From assembly GCA_021810245.1 (NCBI GenBank), contig JAJZJF010000005.1, positions 1 to 50,902 of the forward strand: a stretch of 50,902 nucleotides of DNA. The letters run 5' to 3'. Below are positions 1 through 8,685 of the stretch, in pieces. The stretch comes from a bacterium (GTDB taxonomy: Bacteria; Elusimicrobiota; Elusimicrobia; UBA1565; UBA9628). The position numbers and the translations under genes are program-made. Under the pieces are notes generated by a model that was not told the origin of the DNA, searched no databases, and saw only the letters and a list, made by a program, of their open reading frames with translations. The first letter of the stretch is position 1, and each line of letters starts with the position of its first letter.

Positions 1-218
1 TAGGCGGCGACGCCGCTGGACACAAATTTCGCCCTTTGTTTTAAAGCGGTATTTTCAGATGCCCTAATTTGGGCTTTTAAGCGGCTTCCCACGCCGTCAA
101 TATACTAGTTTCTCTATAGCCCTGTCCAATAATTCCAATCGGTTTTCCCGAACTTCTTATTCCCGTTTGTCTTTAAGATACCGCCTTTGAAAAAAAGAGA
201 CATGGGTAATTCTGGGCC

Positions 219-254
219 TTGACAAAAAGCGATCCCGGAGCTATGTTAAGATTA
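219..254 (+). promoter_or_regulatory. Promoter placing the transcription start at the ATG (leaderless)
   Basis: A perfect -35 TTGACA (219-224) is followed by a 17-nt spacer and a -10 TATGTT (242-247). Six nt later comes the ATG at 254, so the usual start point, about 7 nt past the -10, falls on the A of the start codon. No Shine-Dalgarno sequence can fit. Nothing else is seen in bases 1-218. Confidence 0.7.
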
Positions 255-694
255 TGCTAGAAATATTAGAACACCTCATCAGCCAGGAGTCGCAGCACCC
301 GCATCAGTTTAGGGCGGCTCTTTACCGAGAATTTCTTTCGTCAGAGGTCTATCTTTTGACCTTAGGCGAACCCATCAAGGACGGCCTTTCCACATTCCGA
401 AAATCAAATGATTTTCTTCTATGGGCGGAGCAGAAATCCCCGGGGGAATTTCGGGTTCCGGTGTTTCCCTCTTCCGACTCGGTAGCCGCTTTCATTTCTT
501 CTCATCATTTGACCGCTCCCGAGGGAAAAGAATTTCTCTGGATGAGCCAAAACCCGCAAAGAGCCTTGGCGCCGCTGCTTGAGTTAAACGGCTTTTTAGG
601 CCTCAACCTTTATCTGGCGGAAAATGAATCCGTCGCTGTTTCCCAAGAAGAGACCAAGCTCTTGGCGCAGGGAATTATTCCCAACGCCGCTTGA
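254..694 (+). CDS. SseB-like domain protein
   Basis: A 146-residue protein that reads as one SseB N-terminal type domain: an N-terminal helix, a segment SSEVYLLTLGE, a central FRVPVFPSSDSVAAFI strand-helix motif and a C-terminal LGLNLYLAENE strand before a final helix. Proteins with this fold are poorly characterised; the E. coli founder affects serine sensitivity, and others are secretion chaperones. No signal peptide or membrane segment is visible. The ATG at 254 is supported by a promoter that would start the mRNA at that codon. It converges with the histidine kinase gene, whose stop lies 2 nt away on the other strand. The family call rests on the remembered motif pattern. Confidence 0.6.
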   Translation: MLEILEHLISQESQHPHQFRAALYREFLSSEVYLLTLGEPIKDGLSTFRKSNDFLLWAEQKSPGEFRVPVFPSSDSVAAFISSHHLTAPEGKEFLWMSQNPQRALAPLLELNGFLGLNLYLAENESVAVSQEETKLLAQGIIPNAA

Positions 695-696
695 AT

Positions 697-2703
697 TTAT
701 TTAGGCGGAGAAACTGGCTGGGGCGCGGGGTTTATTGGAGTTGACGGCGCTTGGTTTTTTTGCGGGATAGGAATCGTAAAGAAAAAGCGCGAGCCCTTTC
801 CCAATTCTGATTCAACCCCCATTTCGCCGCCGTGAAGTTGAACAATTTCTCGCGCAATCTTAAGTCCCAGACCAAATCCCGCCTTTCTCATCGCCTGGGC
901 CTGCTGGGATTGAAAGAAGCGCTCAAAGACTCTTGGCAAATCTTCCTTTGAAATTCCGATGCCGGAATCGCGCACGCCAACGGTCAGCATCTGAGGTCCC
1001 ATATCCACCTTGACCTGGACCAGACCTCCTTCTTTCGTGTATTGCACGGCATTAGTGCAAAGATTCTGGATGACTTGTCCAATGCGATGGGGATCGCCTC
1101 TTAACATCGGCAGTTGAGGCGGGACCTGAACTTCAAAACGAATTTTTCTCTGATGAGCGACAATCTGAATGCGGGAACTGACATCTTTTATGACTTCGGA
1201 GAGATTTAGATCGCCTAAATTGACCCGCAATTTCCCGGATTCAATAGCCGCTAAATCAACCAAGTCTGAAATCAGAAGATTTAAGGTTTGTGCCGCAGAA
1301 TTAATGTGGGAGGAATATTCGAGCTCTTTGGGGGAATTTTTCAAGCCCATTCCCAATATTTCCGAATAGCCCAATATCGCGGTCAGTGGATTTTTGACGT
1401 CGTGGGCGACCATCGCGAAGAACTTTTTTTGAAACCCGTTGATTTGTTCAAGTTGCCTATTGGACTCCTGCACTTCCTTCAAAAGGCGCGCGTTTTCAAG
1501 GATCAGGAACCTGCGCTCAAGAGCCCGGCGAACGGAAAAAATAAGGCGGGAGGAGTCCACTGGTTTAAGCAAAGCGTCGTCTAAGCCCAACTCGACGGAT
1601 TGGCTCACCCCTTGAAGCGCGGCAGTCAAAGGATAGCGGTCCACCATGAAAATAATTCTCAGATCCGGATCGTGCTCTCTTAATTTTTGAGCGATTTCTA
1701 GTCCCGTATGCCGGGTATAGGCCAAGGCGGCGCCAACGACGGCTAGATGGAAACTCCCTTTAATCTGGGCCCGGCGCAAGGCTTCCTCCGCGTCCATCGT
1801 CGTAACCACATCGTAACCAGCCACGCGCAGGGCTTGAGACAGCGCGTCCAAAGTAGGCTTGTAATTGTCTAGGAATAGTATTCTTTCCTTGCCCCTTTGA
1901 GCGGAATCGGCAATTTGAGAGGCTTCGGTTAAGAGCTTTGGAATCAAAGCCGACTCCTCGCGTAAAAGTTCTACGGGAGCGTTCTCTCTTAGGCGATTGG
2001 ACATCCAGCGCACGCGATCGATGCTTGAAATATAATAGCAAACGCAATTATTGACGACTTTTCTTAAGGCCGCATCAAAACTGACGACCTCCGGCCAAAG
2101 TCCCGGAAAAGAGACAATGACCTGGCATTTTCTTCCCGCCCCGAAAGAAGCCGGTTCAGGCTTAGAGACCTGAGAAACCTGTTTCCAAAAGGTTTTCCCG
2201 GCATCCGAAATATCGCTTGGGGGAACCGTTCTTTCCAAAAGAAATTTCTCGAGATTCTGCGCATTGGGGCGCTCTTCAACGATGATTCCCGATTGCCTAA
2301 AGGCGATGGGAAGGGCATGACTAGTAAAAAAAGCCTCATCGGCTAGAAAAACGACCGGACGCTCAACCGAGCGCAGTTGATCGGCAAAGCCGCTGGGAGG
2401 CGGCCAGGGAAGAGCTCGAACTGGAACGGATTGGACGGGAGAAAAACTCGCCAAAGTTTGAAGAAGGAAAAGCGGAAAGCGCCCGCGAAACTTATAGGCG
2501 TTAAAAAGGGCTTGCCTTTCCGGAATAGCGATGCGCTCATAATCTAAAACCAAGGCCGCGATATCAGGCGCTCCCATACGGATAATGGCGTCAGCCGCGG
2601 AATTAAAGGCCGTCAAAGAATAATCGTAATTTTTAAGATAGGTTTCCAACTCGCCGACGAGAGTCATGTCTTGCGTGACGAGAAAAATAACGCCCTTACT
2701 CAC
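697..2703 (-). CDS. Hybrid sensor histidine kinase with two receiver-like domains
   Basis: A 668-residue soluble protein with no membrane segment. Residues 5-75 resemble a receiver domain with a candidate phospho-acceptor at D54 (LVLDYE). Residues 274-395 form a second receiver fold, but the acceptor position reads AVVGAAL, giving Gly at about 324, while the conserved Lys is kept (LLKPVD, K380). A linker helix leads to the HisKA domain with phospho-acceptor H434 ([10 protein letters not shown]), then the ATPase domain with N-box ([10 protein letters not shown]), G1 (DSGIGIS), F-box (FERFFQ) and G2 (GFGLGL). All catalytic boxes look intact, so it should autophosphorylate. It starts with GTG inside the overlap GTGA with the tryptophanase stop (2700-2703), so the two are translationally coupled. 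No cognate output regulator lies nearby. Confidence 0.9.
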   Translation of the reverse strand: MSKGVIFLVTQDMTLVGELETYLKNYDYSLTAFNSAADAIIRMGAPDIAALVLDYERIAIPERQALFNAYKFRGRFPLFLLQTLASFSPVQSVPVRALPWPPPSGFADQLRSVERPVVFLADEAFFTSHALPIAFRQSGIIVEERPNAQNLEKFLLERTVPPSDISDAGKTFWKQVSQVSKPEPASFGAGRKCQVIVSFPGLWPEVVSFDAALRKVVNNCVCYYISSIDRVRWMSNRLRENAPVELLREESALIPKLLTEASQIADSAQRGKERILFLDNYKPTLDALSQALRVAGYDVVTTMDAEEALRRAQIKGSFHLAVVGAALAYTRHTGLEIAQKLREHDPDLRIIFMVDRYPLTAALQGVSQSVELGLDDALLKPVDSSRLIFSVRRALERRFLILENARLLKEVQESNRQLEQINGFQKKFFAMVAHDVKNPLTAILGYSEILGMGLKNSPKELEYSSHINSAAQTLNLLISDLVDLAAIESGKLRVNLGDLNLSEVIKDVSSRIQIVAHQRKIRFEVQVPPQLPMLRGDPHRIGQVIQNLCTNAVQYTKEGGLVQVKVDMGPQMLTVGVRDSGIGISKEDLPRVFERFFQSQQAQAMRKAGFGLGLKIAREIVQLHGGEMGVESELGKGSRFFFTIPIPQKNQAPSTPINPAPQPVSPPK

Positions 2704-4094
2704 CGAAAGCCTCCAACCCTCACAGGTTTGAGTTTGGCCGTGAAATGGCGCAAGGTCTTGGGTTCCTCAATAATCTCAAGCCCTTCGATGAACTTTTTGC
2801 GACTCGCGATAAAACCAAAAACCTCGATAATGAAATCGACATGGCTTTGAGTGTAGACGCGCCTCGGGAGAGCCAAACGCACCAGTTCCATTTTTGCAGG
2901 CTCAAAATCCCGGCCTTTTCCGCGCCCAAACATCAAGGAACCCACCTCAACCGATCGAATCCCCGCAACCCCATAGAGTTCGCAAACCAAGGCTTGAGCC
3001 GGAAATTGATGAGGCAAAATATGCGGCAAAAAATGTTTTGCATCCACATAGATCGCGTGCCCGCCAGGCGGATTAATAATCGGCACCTTGTGTTTTTTAA
3101 GGCCTTCCGCCAAATACGCCACCGAACGCGCGCGGTAAGAAAGATAATTTTCGTCCACGATTTCTTTAAGGCCCTGAGCGATGGCCTCAAGATCTCGTCC
3201 GGCTAATCCTCCATAGGTTGGGAAGCCTTCTCCTAAAATCAGAAGCTCTTTGGCTTTCTTAAGCCACCCTGAATCATTAAAAGCCAGGAAGCCGCCCATA
3301 TTGGCAAAGGCGTCTTTTTTGGCGCTCATTAAACATCCATCAGCCAAGGAAAACATCTCGCGCGCGATTTGAATGACCGAGCGATGAGATTGCTCGCGCT
3401 CTCGAAGTTTAATAAGAAAAGCGTTTTCGGCAAAACGCGCGGCGTCGATAATCAGAGGAATTTTATTTTGACGGGCGACCTTTGAGGCCTCTTTCAAATT
3501 AGACAAAGAGACGGGCTGCCCCCCCAAAGAATTATTGGTCACGGTCATAATAATCATCGGGATATTTCGAGCCCCGATTTCCGATATGGATTTTTTCAAG
3601 GCGGCGATATCGATATTCCCCTTAAACGGCGCAGCGGAAGAAAAATTAAACGCCTCTTTCACGGGCAAATCCAAAGCGACGCTTCCGGCGGCCTCCACAT
3701 TGGCCCGGGTAGTATCAAAATGGGTGTTGGCGATAACCGTTTTCCCAGGACCGCAGGAAACCGACATAAAAATTCTCTCCGCCGCCCGGCCTTGATGGGC
3801 GGGCAACACATAGCGATAGCCGGTCAAATCTTTAACCGCTTTTTCAAAAACATACCAACTGCGAGCGCCGGCATATGACTCATCTCCTCGCATAAGGCAC
3901 GCCCATTGCTCAGAGGACATCGCCGAAGTCCCAGAATCGGTCAACAGATCAATTAAAACCTTATCAGCGGGAATCTGAAAGAGATTATAATGGGCTTTCT
4001 TTAATAAATCAGAACGCTCTTTTTCCGTGGTAAAGCCCAACGGTTCGACCATCTTAATTCGGAAAGGCTCTATAATCGTTTTCCACTTAGGCAT
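2700..4094 (-). CDS. tnaA: Tryptophanase (beta-eliminating lyase)
   Basis: A 464-residue PLP enzyme of the tryptophanase/tyrosine phenol-lyase family (E. coli TnaA is 471). The PLP lysine lies in [12 protein letters not shown] (K260), the cofactor pocket in [10 protein letters not shown] (about 99-108), and the C-terminus reads [15 protein letters not shown]. That tail, with its His, is a tryptophanase hallmark and favours tryptophanase over tyrosine phenol-lyase. The expected reaction is tryptophan to indole, pyruvate and ammonia. No tnaC-like leader or tryptophan transporter is seen. It sits between the DUF971 gene (8-bp overlap upstream) and the histidine kinase gene (4-bp GTGA overlap downstream), so three genes form one leftward operon. 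Indole as a product suggests a signalling link to the kinase, but that is inference. Confidence 0.9.
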   Translation of the reverse strand: MPKWKTIIEPFRIKMVEPLGFTTEKERSDLLKKAHYNLFQIPADKVLIDLLTDSGTSAMSSEQWACLMRGDESYAGARSWYVFEKAVKDLTGYRYVLPAHQGRAAERIFMSVSCGPGKTVIANTHFDTTRANVEAAGSVALDLPVKEAFNFSSAAPFKGNIDIAALKKSISEIGARNIPMIIMTVTNNSLGGQPVSLSNLKEASKVARQNKIPLIIDAARFAENAFLIKLREREQSHRSVIQIAREMFSLADGCLMSAKKDAFANMGGFLAFNDSGWLKKAKELLILGEGFPTYGGLAGRDLEAIAQGLKEIVDENYLSYRARSVAYLAEGLKKHKVPIINPPGGHAIYVDAKHFLPHILPHQFPAQALVCELYGVAGIRSVEVGSLMFGRGKGRDFEPAKMELVRLALPRRVYTQSHVDFIIEVFGFIASRKKFIEGLEIIEEPKTLRHFTAKLKPVRVGGFR

Positions 4095-4422
4095 AGGCGG
4101 TCCTATTGTTTGAGGAGTTTGAAGCGCAATCCGGGCACGGACAGATTTCTCTTAGGTATTCAAAAGTATAAATTCCCGCTCCATGTCCATCGGAAAAAGA
4201 AAAAGCCAACGCATAATGGCCGACAACGCTTTCTCTCTGGCAAGAGAGATCCAGCGGAATCGTCGAAACATCCAAAATCTTCTCTCCGGTGAATTCATCC
4301 CGGCACATGGCGCAGGGGCAATTCTCTCTTAAATAGCGAAAGGCATATTGGCTTTTATGGCCATCTTGCCAAGAAATGTAGAGATTCTTCTCGTCTTTCT
4401 CGATTTCGGAGATGGCTGACAT
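4087..4422 (-). CDS. DUF971 protein (gamma-butyrobetaine hydroxylase N-domain-like)
   Basis: A 111-residue protein matching the small DUF971 domain found alone in bacteria and at the N-terminus of gamma-butyrobetaine hydroxylases. It shows LYISWQDGHKSQYAFRYLR, a CPCAMC cluster and a second pair in CPCPDC near the C-terminus; in relatives such Cys/His residues bind zinc. The internal GHYALAFSFSDGHGAGIYTFEYLR segment is typical of the family. Stand-alone members are implicated in iron-sulfur or quinone-related functions, with no firm role here. It is the first gene of the leftward operon with tryptophanase and histidine kinase, and is divergent from the deoxyhypusine-synthase-like gene across an 83-bp gap. 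Confidence 0.8.
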   Translation of the reverse strand: MSAISEIEKDEKNLYISWQDGHKSQYAFRYLRENCPCAMCRDEFTGEKILDVSTIPLDLSCQRESVVGHYALAFSFSDGHGAGIYTFEYLREICPCPDCASNSSNNRTAYA

Positions 4423-4505
4423 TTTTTTGTCTAAAAAACTATTTTATTGTGCCTAGTAAATGTTATAAAATTAACGGCAAAGACAAAAGTATGAAGGAGG
4501 CCATA

Positions 4506-5567
4506 ATGGTTAAAAAAATAAACAAAAGCGCGTTTCTAAAAGAACCGATAGAGCATATTGATATCACCAAATTCAATGCGGTTCCGCTCATTGAAGCGAT
4601 GAGCAAAATGGCCTTTTCGGCCCGAGATCTCGCGCGAGCTTCCGAAATCTATGACCGGATGCTCGCAGACAAAGACACCTCCATCATTCTCTGCTTGGCG
4701 GGGTCCTTGTTTTCCGCGGGACTTAAAAAAATCGTCTGGGACATGGTCGAAAACAACATGGTAGACGCCATCGTTTCGACCGGCGCCAATATCGTGGATC
4801 AAGACTTCTTTGAAGCCCTTGGAAACAAGCATTACAAGGGCACCAAATGGGTTGACGACCACGCCTTGCGCGCGGCTAGGGTCGACCGCATCTATGACAC
4901 TTTTATCGATGAAGATGCCTTGGGCGACACCGACAACGCCAGCGCGGAAATCGCGGACAAACTCCCGCCCCGTCCTTACTCTTCCCGCGAATTTATTGTC
5001 GAGATGGGAAAATATTTGATGACCAAAGGCAAGATCAAAGAATCGGTGATTTTATCCGCCTATAAAAAAGGCGTGCCGATATTTGTCCCCGCGTTCTCCG
5101 ACTGTTCCGCAGGCTTTGGCCTCTTGCACCATCAATGGCATAACCCGGAAGAACATGTCTCCATTGATTCCGCCAAGGACTTTGTCGAACTCGTCAAGGT
5201 CAAACTGGCTTCTAAAGACACCGGGCTACTGATGATCGGCGGAGGCGTCCCCAAGAATTTCGCGCAAGACGTCACTGTCGGAGTTGAAATGCTGGGGCTT
5301 GATCCCAAGATGCACAAATACGCGGTTCAAATTACGGTCGCCGATGAAAGAGACGGCGCTCTTTCCGGCTCGACATTGCGAGAAGCCTGCTCTTGGGGCA
5401 AGGTAGACACCGTTTACGAGCAGATGGTTTATTCCGAAGCGACGCTGGCGCTTCCTCTTCTCGCTTCTTACGCATATCACAAAGGTTCTTGGAAAGCCCG
5501 TTCCGCCAAGAACTTCAACCACGTTCTCAAAGAGGCGCAAGAGAAAACCTTGGTTTCCACGAAATAA
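4506..5567 (+). CDS. Deoxyhypusine synthase homologue (bacterial type)
   Basis: A 353-residue NAD-dependent enzyme of the deoxyhypusine synthase fold. AAGGAGG at 4494-4500 sits 5 nt before the ATG at 4506; an in-frame ATG at 4449 has no such site. Family motifs include AGSLFSAG, STGANIVDQDFFE, the SWGKVD segment and GGGVPKNF. The Lys of GGGVPK (K250) aligns with the catalytic lysine of eukaryotic enzymes (GGGVVK), so the aminobutyl-transfer chemistry should be possible. Bacteria lack eIF5A, so the natural acceptor is not a hypusine protein; some bacterial homologues are thought to make homospermidine or related polyamines. The agmatinase starts 9 bp downstream, which supports a polyamine role. 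No arginine or ornithine decarboxylase is in the window. Confidence 0.88.
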   Translation: MVKKINKSAFLKEPIEHIDITKFNAVPLIEAMSKMAFSARDLARASEIYDRMLADKDTSIILCLAGSLFSAGLKKIVWDMVENNMVDAIVSTGANIVDQDFFEALGNKHYKGTKWVDDHALRAARVDRIYDTFIDEDALGDTDNASAEIADKLPPRPYSSREFIVEMGKYLMTKGKIKESVILSAYKKGVPIFVPAFSDCSAGFGLLHHQWHNPEEHVSIDSAKDFVELVKVKLASKDTGLLMIGGGVPKNFAQDVTVGVEMLGLDPKMHKYAVQITVADERDGALSGSTLREACSWGKVDTVYEQMVYSEATLALPLLASYAYHKGSWKARSAKNFNHVLKEAQEKTLVSTK

Positions 5568-5576
5568 GCCAGATTC

Positions 5577-6629
5577 ATGGAGAAGAGTTTTGATCCAAAC
5601 TCGGCGGCGGCCGAGGGCTCGGGAATTTTCGGCCTTCCTTTCGAGGAATCAAACTCATCTCTGATTTATCTGCCTATCCCTTGGGAAGCGACCACGTCCT
5701 ACGGCGGAGGAACCGCCAAAGCCCCCTCCGCTATTTTCCAAGCCAGCTATCAAGTCGATCTATTTGATGGAGAGGTCTTAAACCCATATGAGCCGGGGCT
5801 TTTTTGCCTTCCGGAATCAAAAAAAATCAAGGACTGGAATAAGACGGCCCGAGTAGCCGCTCAAAAGGTCGTAGCTTCCGCCGGTAAAACCTCAAAGAAT
5901 AAAGCCCTTGAGCAATCTCTAAAGCTCGTCAACTCCTTAAGCGAGAGACTAAACGCAGAAGTTTATAAAGAATCGCGAAGAATTCTGGAGGCAAAAAAAA
6001 TTCTCGCGGTTATCGGCGGCGACCATTCAACTCCTTATGGGGCGATGAAGGCGGCCTGCGAAAAATTTCCCGGTCTTGGGATACTCCATTTCGACGCCCA
6101 CCATGATTTAAGACGCGCATATGAAGGTTTTACCCATTCTCACGCTTCCATTCTCTATAACGTCTTGGAAAATATTCCGGTCTCCCGCCTCGTTCAGGTC
6201 GGCATCCGAGATTTCTGCGAGGAAGAGGCCGCTTATGCGCGAGAGAAAAGCGGACAGGTTTCCGTCTTTTACGACTCACAGATAAAATCTTCTCTTTTCT
6301 CCGGCGAGCCGTGGATGGGAATTGTTTCCCGCATTATTTCTCAACTTCCGGAAAAAATTTGGATTACCTTTGACATTGACGCGCTCGATCCCAAACTCTG
6401 CCCTAACACCGGCACGCCGGTTCCCGGGGGTCTTGATTTTGAGCAAGCCGTCTATTTGATTTCTCAAACCGTCAAAAGTGGGCGTAAAATCGTTGGCTTT
6501 GATCTCAACGAGGTTTCTCCCGGAGATAACTCCCAAAATGGCGAGTGGGACGCCAATGTCGGGGCTCGGCTTCTCTATAAAATGACCGCCTGGACCTTGG
6601 CATCCCAAGGCTTAAGACCCTACCGCTAA
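5577..6629 (+). CDS. speB: Agmatinase-family ureohydrolase
   Basis: A 350-residue Mn-dependent ureohydrolase. The metal ligands are all visible: H150 in GGDHST, D173, H175 and D177 in HFDAHHD, and D266 and D268 in TFDIDALDP. A further family segment is VGFDLNEVSP. The length is longer than a typical agmatinase (about 300) because of an insert at roughly residues 70-135. Agmatinase (agmatine to putrescine and urea) is favoured over arginase or formiminoglutamase by the neighbouring deoxyhypusine-synthase-like gene, which would use a polyamine; substrate is not provable from motifs. There is no clear Shine-Dalgarno before the ATG and only 9 bp to the upstream stop, so translational coupling is likely. 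Confidence 0.85.
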   Translation: MEKSFDPNSAAAEGSGIFGLPFEESNSSLIYLPIPWEATTSYGGGTAKAPSAIFQASYQVDLFDGEVLNPYEPGLFCLPESKKIKDWNKTARVAAQKVVASAGKTSKNKALEQSLKLVNSLSERLNAEVYKESRRILEAKKILAVIGGDHSTPYGAMKAACEKFPGLGILHFDAHHDLRRAYEGFTHSHASILYNVLENIPVSRLVQVGIRDFCEEEAAYAREKSGQVSVFYDSQIKSSLFSGEPWMGIVSRIISQLPEKIWITFDIDALDPKLCPNTGTPVPGGLDFEQAVYLISQTVKSGRKIVGFDLNEVSPGDNSQNGEWDANVGARLLYKMTAWTLASQGLRPYR

Positions 6630-6678
6630 ACCCTGAATCTTTTTTGCTTTTGGAGCATCCAAAAAGCAGGAGGGGTTT

Positions 6679-7329
6679 ATGGAACTACTTAACGAAGAAG
6701 TCCGCGGCGAAATCAAACGCAGGTTGGAGGTCTTGCCCAGCGATGTTAAGCTTATTTTCTTTAAACAAAACCTTGATTGTCCAACTTGCGAAATCGTGGA
6801 ATCGCTACTTCGGGAACTTGTTTCTCTGTCTTCGCGTGTAAAACTCGAGGTTCACAACCGCGTTACGGAAGAGGAAAAAGCCAAGGAATATGGAATCGAT
6901 AAGGCGCCGGCCTTGGTTTTAGAAGGGGCCGCGGGAAACCGTGTTAGATTCTACGGGCTTCCGGGTGGATATGAGTTTGCCTCTTTACTCGAAGCGATCA
7001 AGGAGGCCTCTTTTGGGACAACGGATATCTCGGAACAAACGAAGAAAAACTTGGCTAATCTCAAAGCGCCAATCCATATCCAAGTTTTTGTCACTCCGCA
7101 TTGCCCCTATTGTCCCTCGGCGGTGCGTACAGCCCACAAATTAGCCCTTGCCTTTCCCAACATCACCGCCGACATGGTTGAAGCCGAGGAATTTCCGGAA
7201 CTCTCGATGAAATTCGGAGTTTCTGGTGTTCCAAAAATCATCATTAACGAAGCGGGCGGATTTGACGGCGCACGGCCAGAATCGGCGTTTGTCTCGGCGA
7301 TACTAGAAAGCGTAGGCGCAACAGGCTAA
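6679..7329 (+). CDS. Two-domain thioredoxin-fold oxidoreductase (PDO/glutaredoxin-like)
   Basis: A 216-residue protein with two thioredoxin folds, each with its own CxxC: C34-P-T-C37 in the N-domain and C142-P-Y-C145 in the C-domain. The cis-Pro positions are seen in IDKAPALV and VSGVPKII. This is the layout of the protein disulfide oxidoreductases of archaea and thermophiles and of AhpF-type N-terminal domains. CPYC is glutaredoxin-like, so the C-domain is likely the redox-active half. There is no signal peptide, so it is cytoplasmic. AGGAGGGG (6668-6675) supports the ATG. It converges on the tRNA-Ala gene 2 bp away and marks the last chromosomal gene before island 1. Confidence 0.87.
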   Translation: MELLNEEVRGEIKRRLEVLPSDVKLIFFKQNLDCPTCEIVESLLRELVSLSSRVKLEVHNRVTEEEKAKEYGIDKAPALVLEGAAGNRVRFYGLPGGYEFASLLEAIKEASFGTTDISEQTKKNLANLKAPIHIQVFVTPHCPYCPSAVRTAHKLALAFPNITADMVEAEEFPELSMKFGVSGVPKIIINEAGGFDGARPESAFVSAILESVGATG

Positions 7330-7331
7330 AA

Positions 7332-7407
7332 TGGTGGACGTGACAGGGATCGAACCTGCGACCTCCTCGTTGCGAACGAGGCGCTCTCCCAGCTGAGCTA
7401 CACGCCC
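7332..7407 (-). tRNA. tRNA-Ala (anticodon CGC)
   Basis: A full 76-nt cloverleaf on the minus strand with encoded CCA. The acceptor stem is GGGCGTG/CACGTCC with the G3-U70 wobble that identifies alanine tRNAs. The anticodon loop is TTCGCAA, giving CGC and reading GCG. The 5' half (7370-7407) is supplied by the integrated island and the 3' half (7332-7369) is chromosomal. The integrase gene ends 8 nt upstream in the same direction, so the upstream sequence of this tRNA is now island DNA. Confidence 0.97.
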
Positions 7408-7408
7408 A
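7370..7408. repeat. attL: 39-bp direct repeat of tRNA-Ala 5' half
   Basis: Bases 7370-7408 are identical to 24205-24243 and in the same orientation. They span tRNA nucleotides 1-38, up to the end of the anticodon loop, plus one outside base. The crossover therefore lies in or near the anticodon stem-loop. Confidence 0.92.
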
Positions 7409-7415
7409 AAATCAT

Positions 7416-8483
7416 TTAATTATAAGTATTTTTTAAAACTTTTTGAGATTCAATTTTAAGCTTGGTGTCCAAAAAGTGTCCATCCTGGGGCAAATCCGCT
7501 GATTCAATAGGCATTAACGCATCGAATTTATCCATCTTCGCGGCCAAATGCTCCTTGGCCAAATGAGCGTAGCGCTGGGTCATTTGAGGCGAAGAATGGC
7601 CCAGTATCTTTTGCAAAGACGGCAAATCGCCCGTTCTCATGACAAAATGGCTCGCGAATGTATGTCGTAAATCATGGAATCTGAACTCTTGTATTTTACC
7701 ATTTTTCAATGCACGGGCAAATTGCCGCCGCAATGTGATCTCCGGCATATTGAAAACAGAGCCTGCGGGTCTGGGATTTAAGGCTAAAAAAACCTCCTTG
7801 AGTTTTTTGCCGATTGGAATTTCCCTGGGCTTGCCCGATTTCGACTGGAGAATAAAGATTGTGTCATGTTCCAAATCCAGGTTCTCCCAACGCAATCCCA
7901 AAATTTCCCCTTTCCTCATCCCGGTGAGGATAGCGCACGTTAAAATCGGGCGGATTCGGCTCTCGGCCGCGTTCAGGAGTTGCTTAATCTCCGCTTCGCT
8001 TAAGAAGCGCAGGCGATGGTTGTTTGGCTTTCTGCGGCGAACTTTTTCTACTGGGTTTTCGCCGAAGTAGTCCCCCCATTCCTTGGCGCGGTTAAAAACA
8101 GGCGAAAGAAACGCCAGGATGCGGTTGGCGGTCGAAGCGCTTGTCGCCCCGGCTTTCTCATTGTAAAACTCCTGTAAATCAGCGGTCGATACCTCCGCGA
8201 GTTTTTTATCGCAAAACCTTGACTCCAAACTTTTAAAAACCGCGTGGATGCCGTTTGCTTGAAGATACTGCCCCTCCAATCTCCAATATTTTTCCACGGC
8301 CCGCGTAAAAGAAATGGAACTCTTGACCCGTTCGGGGAAATACTTGCCTTCGGCAATTTCGCTTTGGCGCTTGAGAAGGACTTCCCGTGCCAGGCTTTTG
8401 GACGGGCCGATCTTCTCCCGTTTGCGGCGATTGCCGCGGTAATAATCGATATACCAGTTCTCGCCCTTCCTCAGGATACCCAT
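7416..8483 (-). CDS. int: Tyrosine integrase of island 1
   Basis: A 355-residue phage-type tyrosine recombinase. An N-terminal arm-binding-like domain (about 1-50) and SAM-like core-binding domain (about 55-150) precede the catalytic domain. Catalytic residues are R190 (LTGMRKGE), H270 and R273 (FHDLRHTFASH), H296 (ILGHSS) and nucleophile Y305 (TQRYAHL). All are present, so it should be active. The stop codon lies 8 nt before the tRNA-Ala and overlaps a TATAAT that faces the tRNA. The last part of the gene also contains a paired GTGTCCA repeat that recurs near the right end of the island. A 52-codon gene ends 8 nt upstream of the start. Confidence 0.95.
   Translation of the reverse strand: MGILRKGENWYIDYYRGNRRKREKIGPSKSLAREVLLKRQSEIAEGKYFPERVKSSISFTRAVEKYWRLEGQYLQANGIHAVFKSLESRFCDKKLAEVSTADLQEFYNEKAGATSASTANRILAFLSPVFNRAKEWGDYFGENPVEKVRRRKPNNHRLRFLSEAEIKQLLNAAESRIRPILTCAILTGMRKGEILGLRWENLDLEHDTIFILQSKSGKPREIPIGKKLKEVFLALNPRPAGSVFNMPEITLRRQFARALKNGKIQEFRFHDLRHTFASHFVMRTGDLPSLQKILGHSSPQMTQRYAHLAKEHLAAKMDKFDALMPIESADLPQDGHFLDTKLKIESQKVLKNTYN
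7419..7424 (-). promoter_or_regulatory. Element-borne -10 box for the rebuilt tRNA-Ala
   Basis: TATAAT on the minus strand, 11 nt before tRNA nucleotide 1, overlapping the integrase stop codon (7416-7418) at its edge. No good -35 is seen at 16-18 nt. It is the candidate replacement for the promoter left at 24252-24257. Confidence 0.5.
7463..7483. repeat. Paired GTGTCCA repeat, left arm site of island 1
   Basis: GTGTCCA occurs twice, 11 bp apart start to start, inside the 3' end of the integrase gene. A 21-bp stretch here is identical to 24054-24074, and similarity continues for about 11 bp more with two mismatches. Same-orientation copies near both island ends fit integrase arm-type sites. 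Confidence 0.55.
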
Positions 8484-8491
8484 ACTATTAT

Positions 8492-8650
8492 TTACTCCAA
8501 ACGGTCAAAAAATGTTCCCTCTTTGCCGATTTTTCCATTAATTCCCCATCTTTCTAATGCCATCATCACGCTCAACCCCGCTCTTCTGATCTCAATACCA
8601 ACCTCATAGTCCTCTCTCATAATCCTGACCTTGATCACTTTACTTCCCAT
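8492..8650 (-). CDS. Small hypothetical protein before the integrase
   Basis: A 52-codon reading frame, mostly charged, containing KVIKVRIMREDYEVGIEIRR and ending KEGTFFDRLE. Its stop lies 8 nt before the integrase ATG, so it may be co-transcribed with it. The ATG at 8650 has AGAGG directly before it, which is too close for a good site; a GTG at 8635, preceded by GGAAG, may be the true start. No family was recognised. Small genes in this position often encode excisionases or repressors, but no helix-turn-helix is evident. Confidence 0.4.
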   Translation of the reverse strand: MGSKVIKVRIMREDYEVGIEIRRAGLSVMMALERWGINGKIGKEGTFFDRLE

Positions 8651-8685
8651 CCTCTTCTCTCTCTTTGCTGCCCCAAACCCGCCGA

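Noticed and set aside
2745-3206. Plus-strand frame opposite the tryptophanase gene
   Set aside because: It shows no family pattern or ribosome site and is antisense to a well-supported gene.
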